Of a DNA stretch of 56,037 nt, positions 1 to 7,792 are shown piece after piece. Source of the DNA: CAVVXX01 sp052389895 (GTDB lineage Bacteria > Pseudomonadota > Alphaproteobacteria > Micropepsales > Micropepsaceae); NCBI GenBank assembly GCA_052389895.1, contig JBQTHM010000013.1, positions 1 to 56,037 of the forward strand, read 5' to 3'. A model generated the notes under the pieces. It saw only the letters and a list, made by a program, of their open reading frames with translations, did no database searches and was not told the origin of the DNA. The number at the start of each line of letters is the position of its first letter. The first letter of the stretch is position 1. Position numbers and translations under genes: made by a program.

Positions 1-5
1 GCTTG

Positions 6-95
6 TGGCGGACAGGGAGGGATTCGAACCCCCGGTACGGTTGCCCGTACGCCGCATTTCGAGTGCGGTGCTTTCAACCACTCAGCCACCTGTCC
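6..95 (-). tRNA. tRNA-Ser (anticodon CGA)
   Basis: Read on the minus strand this folds as a class II tRNA. The acceptor stem is GGACAGG pairing with CCTGTCC, followed by discriminator G and an encoded CCA (plus-strand 6-8). The anticodon stem CCGCA/TGCGG encloses the loop CTCGAAA, giving anticodon CGA, which reads UCG serine codons. A long variable arm (TACGGGCAACCGTA) and a T-arm with GGTTCGAATCC follow, as expected of tRNA-Ser. The 90-nt length with CCA is normal for the type. Confidence 0.96.
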
Positions 96-136
96 CGGAA
101 GCCAGCATATAGGGGCTGGCATAGGCGCGCTGCAAC

Positions 137-985
137 CTAGCCGGGCTCGCCCGCGAGGCGCTCGAGGCGAAATCGCGCGCGCGGACCCTGAGCGAGCTTT
201 TCGGTCAGCAACGGCAAAATTGCACTCAGGTCCCGCTCGAGGCCGTAGGGTGCATTGACGACAAGGAGGCCCGCTGCGGAGAGCGGCTGCCCTTGCCCCT
301 GATGGCGCTTGCCCGGTTGCGCATCAATATCGAGCTCGATGCGAAGCAGATCGCCAATTCCGGAATTCAAGATTTCGCCAGCTGTGGTTTCCGCGTGGCT
401 GCGCGACTTCACCGGATACCAAAAAAGATAGACTCCCGTGGCAAAACGGCGGTGGAAATCCGCGAGTGCGCACGCGGCTTGCGCGAATTCGTCTTCCGAC
501 TCATACGGCGGATCGAGCAAGACGACCCCGCGCCGTTCCGGCGGAGGAAGCAGACCCTTCAGTTCGCGGTAACCGTCGCCGTTAATCGTCCGCGTGCGCG
601 GAAATCGCGCCAGCACCGACTTCAGCGTCACCGCATCCTCCGGATGCAGCTCGATGGCGACAAGCCTGTCCTGCGGCCGCAGCAATTTTGCCGCCAGCAG
701 CGGCGAGCCGGGATAGCGACCGTCAAAGCCGCGCACGATGTCGCAATATTCGGCAAGCGGCGATGGAAGAGCTGTGAGCGGCAGCAGCGTAATGATCCCT
801 TTTGCCGCTTCGCCCGTGCGCGCGGGCATGTGGTTCGATAGTTCGTAGAGTCCGGCGCCCGCATGGCTGTCGAACACGGCAAACGGTTTTTCCTTTTTGC
901 GCAAGTGCAACAGCACGGCGACCAGCACTACGTGCTTCAGCACATCGGCGAAATTGCCTGCATGGAAAATGTGCCGGTAATTCAT
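137..985 (-). CDS. rlmJ: 23S rRNA (adenine(2030)-N6)-methyltransferase RlmJ
   Basis: This is a 282-residue SAM-dependent methyltransferase of the RlmJ family, which in E. coli methylates A2030 of 23S rRNA. The family N-terminus is MNYRHIFHAGNFADVLKH, the SAM-binding loop region is DSHAGAG near residue 40, and the catalytic motif is LLDPPYES near residue 160. The reading frame is open further upstream to 1018, but I place the start at 985. The homologous N-terminus begins there, and the ATG overlaps the TGA of the upstream SDR gene in an ATGA junction, which suggests translational coupling. Confidence 0.95.
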   Translation of the reverse strand: MNYRHIFHAGNFADVLKHVVLVAVLLHLRKKEKPFAVFDSHAGAGLYELSNHMPARTGEAAKGIITLLPLTALPSPLAEYCDIVRGFDGRYPGSPLLAAKLLRPQDRLVAIELHPEDAVTLKSVLARFPRTRTINGDGYRELKGLLPPPERRGVVLLDPPYESEDEFAQAACALADFHRRFATGVYLFWYPVKSRSHAETTAGEILNSGIGDLLRIELDIDAQPGKRHQGQGQPLSAAGLLVVNAPYGLERDLSAILPLLTEKLAQGPRARFRLERLAGEPG

Positions 986-1818
986 CCGACCCCGGTCAGC
1001 CGCGCGCTTTCCGCCCACAATCTGCGCGCGGCCGCGTCGTCCTGTGCGGCGCGCGTAGGACGGTGCGGGCGGCCATCGAAGAAATATGCGCCTGTGACAG
1101 AGGAAACCTCAGGTGCCGCCGCCAGGAAAACGACGCCTTCTGCTCCTTTTTTCACAGAACGTGCCGCAGCAAATTTCAGAAAAGCGAAAATGGCGCTGCG
1201 GATGCCGCCCACATTGTCGCCGATGCGCGTCCTTACAAAACCAGGATGCACAGCATTTGCGGTGACGCCTGTGCCCACGAGTCTGCGCGCGAGTTCGCGC
1301 GTGAAAAGAATATTGGCAAGCTTGCTTCGGCTATATGCCATCACGGCGCTATATCCTCTTTCAAACTGCAAGTCGGAAAAATCAAGCCGCGCACGGCGAT
1401 GCGCATCCGACGCCACATTGACGATGCGCGAAGGCGCAGCCGCCCTGAGCGGCCCCAGCAGCAAGTTGGCAAGCACAAAATAGCAAAGGTGATTGAGCGC
1501 GAAGGTGCGCTCGAAGCCCTCCGCGGTCACCTGGCGCGGGTGGAAGGCCGCGCCCGCGCAATTGACCAGCACATCGATGCGTGGCTCGGCTGCCACGATC
1601 TCTTGCGCCAGCCGCTTGGTTTCCGCAAGCAAAGAGAGATCAGCATAGTGAATCCCAGCCTTCACGCCCATGTGAGCAAGCTGCGACAGCACCATTTGGC
1701 CCCGCTTGGGATCGCGGCCCACCAGCACGATCCGGGCGCCCATGGCGCCAAGTTCCTTCGCCGTTTCGAGCCCGATTCCGGACGTAGCCCCGGTGACCAC
1801 GCACACTTTCCCGCGCAT
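982..1818 (-). CDS. short-chain dehydrogenase/reductase, retinol-dehydrogenase-like
   Basis: This is a 278-residue classical-type SDR oxidoreductase, probably cytosolic and using NAD(P). Visible motifs are the cofactor loop TGATSGIG at residues 9-16, NCAG at 86-89 (a variant of NNAG), a serine in NVAS near 137 and the catalytic pair in YSRSK at 162-166. The extended C-terminal part and the sequence HPGFVRT after the active site resemble the retinol dehydrogenase/WWOX-like branch. The substrate cannot be told from sequence. The stop codon overlaps the start of rlmJ, so the two are probably one transcript, although no functional link is evident. Confidence 0.9.
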   Translation of the reverse strand: MRGKVCVVTGATSGIGLETAKELGAMGARIVLVGRDPKRGQMVLSQLAHMGVKAGIHYADLSLLAETKRLAQEIVAAEPRIDVLVNCAGAAFHPRQVTAEGFERTFALNHLCYFVLANLLLGPLRAAAPSRIVNVASDAHRRARLDFSDLQFERGYSAVMAYSRSKLANILFTRELARRLVGTGVTANAVHPGFVRTRIGDNVGGIRSAIFAFLKFAAARSVKKGAEGVVFLAAAPEVSSVTGAYFFDGRPHRPTRAAQDDAAARRLWAESARLTGVG

Positions 1819-2029
1819 TGGGACGGCCTCCGAACTCTAGCTCTATAGCAGTTGCGGGGGCGCAGGCGTCGAGCGCCGGGGCGAGCGAAAAAATGTAGAC
1901 GTTTCCGGGCCTTCCGGTATGCCCAGGGGTACGGCGAAGCCCAAGCCCGGGGTTGCGCGTTTTCATGCGGGGCGGCCGCAAGCCAAAGGGCCTACGCACG
2001 GGGCTGAAGATACAAAGGAGAAATGCAAG

Positions 2030-2767
2030 ATGAAATTCAGCAAACCCATCCTTTCGCTGCTGTTGTCCTCGGTTTTTTGGGTCCCGGCGGCAGTGGCGCA
2101 GGACACACAGACGGATCAGCCTGAGGCTTCCGAAACGGCCACGGGCACGCCCAGCAATCTGGGCGCAGCCGAGTCGACGCCGGACGTGCCGCCCGTCGAC
2201 AGTTCGAGCGGCGACGCATCGGCAGGCGAAGCAGCAGGGACGCAAACTGACACGGACGCAGCAGCCCAGGGCACAACCGGCCAAGATACAACGCAGACCG
2301 GAGCCGCGGCTGGCGCACCCGCCGGCGCGAGCGCAGAAGTCGACACCAGCGCGTGGACAGGAAAAAGCGTGAAAGGCTCAAAAGGCGAGGACCTTGGCAC
2401 GGTCAGTTCGGCTTCGGGCAACAAAGTCGTGGTCGACACACGCTGGGGCGACGTCGAAATGGACGCCAAGTTGCTTGCGATGGATGAAGCCGGTGAGGGC
2501 CTCAAAGCCTCGACGACTTCGGCCAAGGACGTGCAGGCGATGGTGAAGTCGCAGACAGGCGACATGGAAGGCGCGAAAGCGGCTTCGAAACGCGGCAAGG
2601 AAAAGGCCAAAGTGCAACCGGCCAGCATTAAGACCGAAGCGGACGATGCCGGCGCCACGGAGGAACCGGCGGATCAAGCTCCGGCGGATGCACCAGAGGC
2701 GCAACAGACGCCGCCCGATGCGTCAGCGGACGAGCCGACGACTACTCCGCAGAAACCTCAGAACTGA
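2030..2767 (+). CDS. secreted PRC-barrel-domain protein with low-complexity flanks
   Basis: The product has 245 residues. It begins with a Sec signal peptide (MKFSKPILSLLLSSVFWVPA, probable cleavage after AVA-Q), followed by about 85 residues rich in Thr, Ala, Gln, Gly and Asp. A compact domain then starts at GKSVKGSKGEDLGTV and continues through VVVDTRWGDVEMD, which fits a PRC-barrel fold. The tail is again rich in Ala, Pro, Glu and Gln. The frame is open upstream, but the ATG at 2030 has a good ribosome site (AAAGGAG at 2014-2020) and begins the signal peptide. A strong hairpin terminator follows. The function is unknown; an envelope role is inferred from the signal peptide. Confidence 0.85.
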   Translation: MKFSKPILSLLLSSVFWVPAAVAQDTQTDQPEASETATGTPSNLGAAESTPDVPPVDSSSGDASAGEAAGTQTDTDAAAQGTTGQDTTQTGAAAGAPAGASAEVDTSAWTGKSVKGSKGEDLGTVSSASGNKVVVDTRWGDVEMDAKLLAMDEAGEGLKASTTSAKDVQAMVKSQTGDMEGAKAASKRGKEKAKVQPASIKTEADDAGATEEPADQAPADAPEAQQTPPDASADEPTTTPQKPQN

Positions 2768-2786
2768 TAACCCAGTATTTGGGATC

Positions 2787-2820
2787 GAACCGCGGCGCGC
2801 CTGCGCCGCGGTTCATTTTT
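2787..2820 (+). terminator. Rho-independent terminator
   Basis: A perfect 12-bp stem GAACCGCGGCGC / GCGCCGCGGTTC with a 4-nt loop (GCCT) is followed directly by ATTTTT. It lies 20 bp after the PRC-barrel gene stop and just before the convergent CBS gene. The T-run is on the plus-strand side only. Confidence 0.85.
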
Positions 2821-2822
2821 GC

Positions 2823-3269
2823 TCAGTCAAGCCCGTCCGCGCTCTGGCTGTGCGGCCCGCCGGGCTTGGAAATTCCGACCATGGCTTCGGCTGCGGCCTC
2901 GGCCGTCTGCGGCCTCGCAAGATCGGCCAGCGACACGATACCGACCAGCCGCTTTTCCCGGCTGAGCACGGGAAGCCTGCGCACCTGCACGTCGCCCATG
3001 TTGTGGGCCACGTCATCGACGTCCTGATCCTCGAAGCAGTAGAGAACATGTGAACTCATCACGTCGCGCACCTTGGTATCGGGGCCGAGACCGCGCGCGA
3101 TCGCGCGCACCGAAATGTCCCGATCGGTGATCATGCCCACAAGCTTGTCGCTTTCGGCGACAGGCAGCGCGCCGACGTCAATTTCGGCCATAAGATGCGC
3201 GGCGTCCTTGATCGATTGCGACGGACTGGCAATCTGCACGTCGCGTGTCATGCATTCGCCTATTTTCAT
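2823..3269 (-). CDS. CBS-domain-pair protein
   Basis: This 148-residue protein consists almost entirely of two tandem CBS motifs, at about residues 5-60 (MTRDVQIASPSQSIKDAA to LVGMITDRDISVRA) and 70-128 (VRDVMSSHVLYCFEDQ to LVGIVSLADLA). Stand-alone CBS pairs usually bind adenosyl ligands such as AMP, ATP or SAM and act as sensors. No enzymatic domain is fused. The frame extends upstream to 3362, but the ATG at 3269 is preceded by GGAGGAATTCC and begins the conserved MKIGECMTRDV N-terminus. It is a single gene, convergent with the PRC-barrel gene. Confidence 0.9.
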   Translation of the reverse strand: MKIGECMTRDVQIASPSQSIKDAAHLMAEIDVGALPVAESDKLVGMITDRDISVRAIARGLGPDTKVRDVMSSHVLYCFEDQDVDDVAHNMGDVQVRRLPVLSREKRLVGIVSLADLARPQTAEAAAEAMVGISKPGGPHSQSADGLD

Positions 3270-3396
3270 GGAATTCCTCCATTCTGTTCCACCAGGAGCG
3301 AACGGCCCCTCGCCACGTCGGTTCCCGCCCTGTGGCGAGAATTTGTCCGGCTGGAGCACCATTGATCGGCCTCCCGGCCGCGCCTAGGTTCTGAAG

Positions 3397-3570
3397 ATGA
3401 CTGCGGACAAAATGCGACCAGGCGACACGCAGTCGGACACGGACAAGGCGAATGACAACGTCGCCCGCGCCTCCGAGGACAGCTTTCCCGCCAGCGACCC
3501 GCCGAGCTGGACTCCGGTCAGGCGCATCGGCCAACCGCGCCCGAAGCGCAATCCGCCATCCGTCAGCTGA
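3397..3570 (+). CDS. small conserved protein with SFPASDPPSW motif
   Basis: This short frame encodes 57 residues starting MTADKMRPGD and ending NPPSVS. It contains the block EDSFPASDPPSWTP at about residues 27-40. As I recall, this motif recurs in small uncharacterised alphaproteobacterial proteins, which makes this a real gene rather than chance. The N-terminal third is polar and acidic, the C-terminus is basic and proline-rich, and there is no membrane segment or signal peptide, so it is probably intrinsically disordered. It stands alone, divergent from the CBS gene. The function is unknown. Confidence 0.7.
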   Translation: MTADKMRPGDTQSDTDKANDNVARASEDSFPASDPPSWTPVRRIGQPRPKRNPPSVS

Positions 3571-3771
3571 CGACGGTCACCCGTCCATTGAGTTCCTCGA
3601 CGAAGCGAGGAAGTACCGGCTGTTCGAACCGCACCTCGGCGTTGCGACAGTCGCACTGCATGCCGAGACAGGCCTCAAGAACCACGAGCGGCGCCCCTGT
3701 CGGATCAGCGCATACGCAGGGCTCACGGCGCACAAGTTGCGTGCCTCTGCGACCCCCTGTATGAGCCCGGC

Positions 3772-5169
3772 ATGACCCACGACTATCGCGTCAAGGACAT
3801 CGGCTTGGCCGACTGGGGCCGCAAGGAAATTGCCATAGCCGAGACGGAAATGCCGGGTCTTATGGCAATCCGCGAAGAATATGGCCGCAGCCGGCCGCTG
3901 AAAGGCGCGCGCGTCGCGGGATCCCTGCACATGACCATTCAGACCGCGGTGCTGATCGAAACTCTGAAGGCGCTAGGCGCTGAGGTGCGCTGGGCCTCTT
4001 GCAATATTTATTCGACCCAGGACCACGCGGCGGCGGCGGTTGCGGCGGGCGGCACGCCGGTCTTTGCCGTCAAGGGTGAGAGCTTGCCGGACTACTGGGA
4101 CTATGCCCACCGCATTTTTGAATGGAACGACGGCGGCGTGCCCAACATGATCCTCGACGACGGCGGCGACGCCACATTGCTGGTCCATCTTGGCGTGCGC
4201 GCAGAGACCGGCGACAAGGGGTTTCTCGAAGAGCCGCAAAATGAAGAAGAAGAGGCGCTTTACGCCGCAACCAAGAAGCGCCTGGCAGCGAAGCCGGGCT
4301 GGTACGGCCAGATAGCCAAAGGCATCAAGGGCGTGACCGAGGAAACGACCACTGGCGTTCACCGCCTTTATCAGATGCAAAAGGAAGGCCGCCTGCTCTT
4401 CCCCGCGATCAATGTGAACGACAGTGTCACCAAGTCGAAGTTCGATAATCTTTATGGCTGCCGAGAGTCGCTGGTGGACGGCATCCGCCGCGGGACCGAC
4501 GTGATGATGGCGGGAAAAATCGCCATGGTCGCCGGCTTCGGCGATGTCGGAAAGGGGTCCGCAGCGTCGCTTCGCAATGCCGGTTGCCGCGTACTTGTTT
4601 CGGAGGTGGACCCAATCTGTGCTCTGCAGGCTGCCATGGAAGGCTACGAAGTAACCACCATGGAGGACGCCGCTCCGCGCAGCGATATTTTCGTCACCGC
4701 CACCGGCAATGTCGACGTGATCACCATCGAGCACATGCGCAAGATGAAAGATCGCGCCATCGTCGCTAATATCGGCCATTTCGATTCCGAAATACAGGTG
4801 GGCGCGCTGCGCAATTACAAATGGCACAATGTGAAACCTCAGGTGGACGAGATCGAATTCCCCGACGGCAAGCGGATCATTCTCCTCTCGGAGGGACGCC
4901 TGGTGAATCTCGGCAATGCCATGGGGCATCCAAGCTTTGTCATGTCGGCCAGCTTCACGAACCAGACAATTGCCCAGATCGAACTGTTCACCAATGCCGG
5001 AAAATACGAGAAGAAAGTCTATACCCTTCCCAAACAACTCGACGAAAGGGTTGCGCGGCTGCATCTCGATAAGATCGGCGTGAAACTTACGAAGATGAGC
5101 GAAAAGCAGTCGGCCTACACGGGTATCCCGATTTCCGGCCCGTACAAACCAGACCATTATCGCTACTGA
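3772..5169 (+). CDS. ahcY: adenosylhomocysteinase
   Basis: This 465-residue cytosolic enzyme reversibly hydrolyses S-adenosylhomocysteine to adenosine and homocysteine, removing the product inhibitor of SAM-dependent methylation. Seen in the sequence are the substrate-domain blocks GSLHMTIQTAVLIETL and WASCNIYSTQDHAAAA, the catalytic stretch VNDSVTKSKFDN, the NAD-binding loop GFGDVGKGSA near residue 255 and the diagnostic C-terminus KPDHYRY. The length matches the form with the extra internal segment that is usual in alphaproteobacteria. The 201 bp before the start show no riboswitch I could recognise. The DUF4326 gene follows after 7 bp. Confidence 0.98.
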   Translation: MTHDYRVKDIGLADWGRKEIAIAETEMPGLMAIREEYGRSRPLKGARVAGSLHMTIQTAVLIETLKALGAEVRWASCNIYSTQDHAAAAVAAGGTPVFAVKGESLPDYWDYAHRIFEWNDGGVPNMILDDGGDATLLVHLGVRAETGDKGFLEEPQNEEEEALYAATKKRLAAKPGWYGQIAKGIKGVTEETTTGVHRLYQMQKEGRLLFPAINVNDSVTKSKFDNLYGCRESLVDGIRRGTDVMMAGKIAMVAGFGDVGKGSAASLRNAGCRVLVSEVDPICALQAAMEGYEVTTMEDAAPRSDIFVTATGNVDVITIEHMRKMKDRAIVANIGHFDSEIQVGALRNYKWHNVKPQVDEIEFPDGKRIILLSEGRLVNLGNAMGHPSFVMSASFTNQTIAQIELFTNAGKYEKKVYTLPKQLDERVARLHLDKIGVKLTKMSEKQSAYTGIPISGPYKPDHYRY

Positions 5170-5176
5170 ATCCGCC

Positions 5177-5497
5177 ATGTCCGCGAAGCCAGCCCGTCTG
5201 CAATTGAGCAGGCGAAGAGGATTTGACCTTCAAAAGCTCAGCCGCACGACGAACGGCCTGCCCGCGATCATCGTTTCGCGTCCGAGCAAATGGGGCAGTC
5301 CGTTTCGCCTAAAGAAGGAAAGCGAGCGCGAATCTCTGATCGCGCGCTATCGCAAATATTTGCGCGCGCATCCCGAGCTTGTGCGCGTGGCGCTAGAGGA
5401 GCTGCGCGGCAAGAATCTGGCCTGCTGGTGCAAACCGGGCCTGCCCTGCCACGCGGAGGTTCTGCTTCGCGTGGCAAACAGCACCGGTCCGATCTGA
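5177..5497 (+). CDS. DUF4326 domain protein
   Basis: This 106-residue protein has the two hallmark blocks of DUF4326: RPSKWGSPF near residue 35 and, near the end, GKNLACWCKPGLPCHAEVLL with its conserved cysteine and histidine residues. The family is common in phages and in bacterial chromosomes, and its function is not known. The Cys-rich C-terminal block could bind a metal (inference). It lies 7 bp after ahcY on the same strand and is probably cotranscribed. Confidence 0.85.
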   Translation: MSAKPARLQLSRRRGFDLQKLSRTTNGLPAIIVSRPSKWGSPFRLKKESERESLIARYRKYLRAHPELVRVALEELRGKNLACWCKPGLPCHAEVLLRVANSTGPI

Positions 5498-5506
5498 TTT
5501 GCGCGA

Positions 5507-6022
5507 CTACTCGCTGGCCGGCGCCTTCACGTAATCCCCCTTGCCCAGCTCGACACCATTGTGACGAAGAATGTCGTAGGCAGTGGTCAGGTGAAAATAG
5601 AAGTTGGGCAATGCGTAATCGAACAGGTACGTCGCTCCGCCCATGGTGCGCGTTTCGCTGCGCATGGGCACATCCACCTTGCGTGACTCGGCGCCTGCGA
5701 ACTGCTCAGGCTTCAGCGAATTGATGAAGTCGACGGTCTTGGCGATGCGCGCCTGCAGCTCGTCGAAAGTGGTCTCATTGTCCTCATAGGACGGCGGCTT
5801 GACGCCGGCCAGACGGGCCGCTGCGCGTTTGGCGAAGTCGGCACCAATCTGCACCTGCTTCGACAGCGGGAACATGTCCGGGTAGAGCCGAGCATTCACC
5901 AGCACAGCGGGATCGATCTTGCGCGCTTCGGCATGCGCCGCTGCTTTTTTCAGGATTGCGGACAGGTTCGACAACATCATCAGAAAGGTGGGAACTGTGG
6001 CTCTGTACATAACGGGCTGCAT
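5507..6022 (-). CDS. DUF1993 family protein
   Basis: The product has 171 residues and matches DUF1993, a family of about 170 residues predicted to adopt a DinB-like four-helix bundle. It starts MQPVMYRATVPTFLMMLSNL and contains conserved-looking helices (VNARLYPDMFPLSKQVQ, TFDELQARIAKTVDFINSL, PNFYFHLTTAYDILRHNGVELGKGDY). The frame runs upstream to 6184, but that part crosses a palindrome and the tRNA-Leu gene. The ATG at 6022 has AAGGGA upstream and gives the normal family length. The function is unknown. Confidence 0.88.
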   Translation of the reverse strand: MQPVMYRATVPTFLMMLSNLSAILKKAAAHAEARKIDPAVLVNARLYPDMFPLSKQVQIGADFAKRAAARLAGVKPPSYEDNETTFDELQARIAKTVDFINSLKPEQFAGAESRKVDVPMRSETRTMGGATYLFDYALPNFYFHLTTAYDILRHNGVELGKGDYVKAPASE

Positions 6023-6077
6023 GGGAACAGATCCCTTCTTGTTAGAGTCCGCCTTCGCACTTCGTGCCACGGCGCGA

Positions 6078-6142
6078 CAGCCTTCGCTCGCTTTGCGGCG
6101 GCTGGCTTGCCGAGCCGAAGCTCGCGAGGCGAGCGAAGGCTG
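6078..6142. repeat. 65-bp palindromic repeat abutting tRNA-Leu
   Basis: Fourteen-base perfect arms, CAGCCTTCGCTCGC (6078-6091) and GCGAGCGAAGGCTG (6129-6142), enclose a 37-bp GC-rich centre that contains a smaller hairpin (GGCT-TGCCG-AGCC). The right arm overlaps the last two bases encoding the tRNA CCA end. There is no T-run on the tRNA-reading strand. It looks like a dispersed palindromic element that could also act in tRNA 3'-end formation or transcription stop (inference). Confidence 0.7.
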
Positions 6143-6226
6143 GTGCCCCTGGCCGGACTTGAACCAGCACGGTGTTGCCACCAACAGATTTTGAGTCTGC
6201 CGCGTCTACCATTCCGCCACAGGGGC
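6141..6226 (-). tRNA. tRNA-Leu (anticodon CAA)
   Basis: This is an 86-nt class II tRNA on the minus strand. The acceptor stem is GCCCCTG/CAGGGGC, with discriminator A and an encoded CCA. The anticodon stem GCAGA/TCTGT holds the loop CTCAAAA, giving anticodon CAA for UUG codons. The variable arm TGGTGGCAACACCG and the T-arm GGTTCAAGTCC are in place. Confidence 0.96.
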
Positions 6227-6323
6227 ATCGGGAAGGCCGGGCGAATCATAGCGGCGGCTCTTCCCCGGTCAACAAAGCCGTTCGATGGAGTATGTTGGGA
6301 ACAAACACAGGCGAACGACGCTC

Positions 6324-7133
6324 ATGGATGCATCCTGGATCTGGCTTCTTTTGCTTCTTTTCGTGCTGCAGCCGCTCGTGGCCCAGCGCTGGCAAAAGCT
6401 GATGCGCGCGAACAAGCTCGCGCTTATCCAGAAGAAACGAAACTCGCGCGTTATCGCCATAATCCACCGGCAGGAGGCCGTACGCTTTTTCGGCTTTCCC
6501 ATTGCACGCTACATCGACATGGACGACGCCGAAGATGTGCTGCGCGCAATACGCACGACTCCGGACACGAAGCCCATCGACGTCATCCTGCACACGCCGG
6601 GCGGCATGGCCATCGCCGCGCTTCAGATTGCACGCGCGCTGCGCTCGCATCCAGGCCGGGTCACCATGTTCGTGCCGCACTTCGCCATGTCCGGCGGCAC
6701 GCTGGTTTCGCTTGCGGCGCATGAGATTGTCATGAGCGAGCACGCTGTGCTGGGCGCCATCGATCCCCAGATCAACAACATGCCTGCGGCGTCCATCATC
6801 AAAGTGACGCTAGAGAAGCCCATTGCGGAAATCGACGATCAGACACTGATCTTTGCCGACCTTGGGCGGAAGGCCATCGATCAAGTGCGCAAGGCCATAA
6901 TTGAGCTGATCGGCGACCGTATGCCTGCGGCGCAAGCCACCACGCTTGCCGAAAAGCTGACCGACGGCCGTTGGACGCACGATTACCCCATCACCGCGGA
7001 CGAAGCACGCAGTTTGGGACTGAACATTTCGACAGATATGCCAGAAGAGATTTTGAATCTTCTCGGGCTCTTCCCGCAGCCGATCCGCAGGCGCGAAAGC
7101 GTGGAGTCCGGCCCCGACCGGGAAGAAGGCTAA
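6324..7133 (+). CDS. SDH-family Clp-fold serine proteinase, membrane-anchored
   Basis: This is a 269-residue protein of the SppA/ClpP-like 'serine dehydrogenase proteinase' family. An N-terminal membrane segment (WIWLLLLLFVLQPLVA, residues 5-20) is followed by a ClpP-type fold. The oxyanion-like loop is HTPGGM (90-95) and the likely nucleophile is Ser123 in HFAMSGGTL. A second conserved region reads GAIDPQ and IAEIDDQT. The start at 6324 is chosen because it opens directly into the membrane anchor; the frame itself is open from 6285. The substrate is unknown. The 3' end overlaps bioD tail-to-tail by 4 bp. Confidence 0.88.
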   Translation: MDASWIWLLLLLFVLQPLVAQRWQKLMRANKLALIQKKRNSRVIAIIHRQEAVRFFGFPIARYIDMDDAEDVLRAIRTTPDTKPIDVILHTPGGMAIAALQIARALRSHPGRVTMFVPHFAMSGGTLVSLAAHEIVMSEHAVLGAIDPQINNMPAASIIKVTLEKPIAEIDDQTLIFADLGRKAIDQVRKAIIELIGDRMPAAQATTLAEKLTDGRWTHDYPITADEARSLGLNISTDMPEEILNLLGLFPQPIRRRESVESGPDREEG

Positions 7134-7792
7134 CGCAGCAGCGCGGCCAGCCGCGCGAAGCTTGGCGCACCCGCATTCCGTTCGAGCAGCGCAATCTCCA
7201 CGCCATGGCAGAAGCGGCACAACGTCTTCGCGATCTCTGCCGGCGGCTGACCCTCCTCGCTTTCATTGATTACGGCTAAGACAACGGCCACATCCCGTGA
7301 ACGAAGTACGTCCAGGACCGTGAGCGTATGGCTGAGCGTGCCAAGATATGTGCCGGCGACCAGAACTGCGGGAACGCGCAGCGCCGTTATTAGATCGAGC
7401 ACGGTGTGGCGCTCATCGAGCGGCACCATTGCGCCGCCGATGCCCTCAATAAACAAGTGCTCTGCGGCCGCCATTTCCTTCCGGCAAAAACGCGTGACCT
7501 CATCGAAGTCGATGTGGCGGCCCTCGCGCGCGGCCGCCATATCCGGTGAAAGCGGCGCTGCGAACCGCCAGGGTGCAATGCGCGCGATTTCCTCCGCTGT
7601 GACCTCACGGTCCATGGCCGCAAGCAGCACGCCAGGATCACTTTCCGCTATGGCCGTTTCGTCAAAGCCGCTCACGACCGGCTTAATCGCGCGCGGCGGC
7701 ACTCCACCAAGCCGCAAGTGCCGCAGCAGCCCGGCCGTGACGAACGTCTTGCCGATTCCGGTCCCAGTGGCAGTAACGAAATAGGCGCTCAT
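7130..7792 (-). CDS. bioD: ATP-dependent dethiobiotin synthetase
   Basis: This 220-residue cytosolic enzyme forms the ureido ring of dethiobiotin from 7,8-diaminopelargonic acid, CO2 and ATP. The P-loop variant TGTGIGKTFVTAGL is at the N-terminus, a lysine-containing block AIKPVVSGF lies near residue 37, and EGIGGAMVPLDE lies near residue 115. It overlaps the end of bioF by 4 bp (ATGA), so the two are translationally coupled. The C-terminal part is normal in length. Confidence 0.95.
   Translation of the reverse strand: MSAYFVTATGTGIGKTFVTAGLLRHLRLGGVPPRAIKPVVSGFDETAIAESDPGVLLAAMDREVTAEEIARIAPWRFAAPLSPDMAAAREGRHIDFDEVTRFCRKEMAAAEHLFIEGIGGAMVPLDERHTVLDLITALRVPAVLVAGTYLGTLSHTLTVLDVLRSRDVAVVLAVINESEEGQPPAEIAKTLCRFCHGVEIALLERNAGAPSFARLAALLR

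Noticed and set aside
3571..3771. Possible SAH or SAM riboswitch upstream of ahcY
   Set aside because: Several short GC inverted repeats exist, but I could not match the conserved core of the SAH, SAM-II or SAM/SAH classes. A covariance-model search would settle it.
6022..6184. N-terminal extension of the DUF1993 frame
   Set aside because: It would be translated from a palindromic repeat and the tRNA-Leu gene, has no ribosome site, and would exceed the family length.
6141..6226. tRNA-Leu as an integration site for a genomic island
   Set aside because: No integrase, no direct repeat of the tRNA end and no change in gene character nearby.
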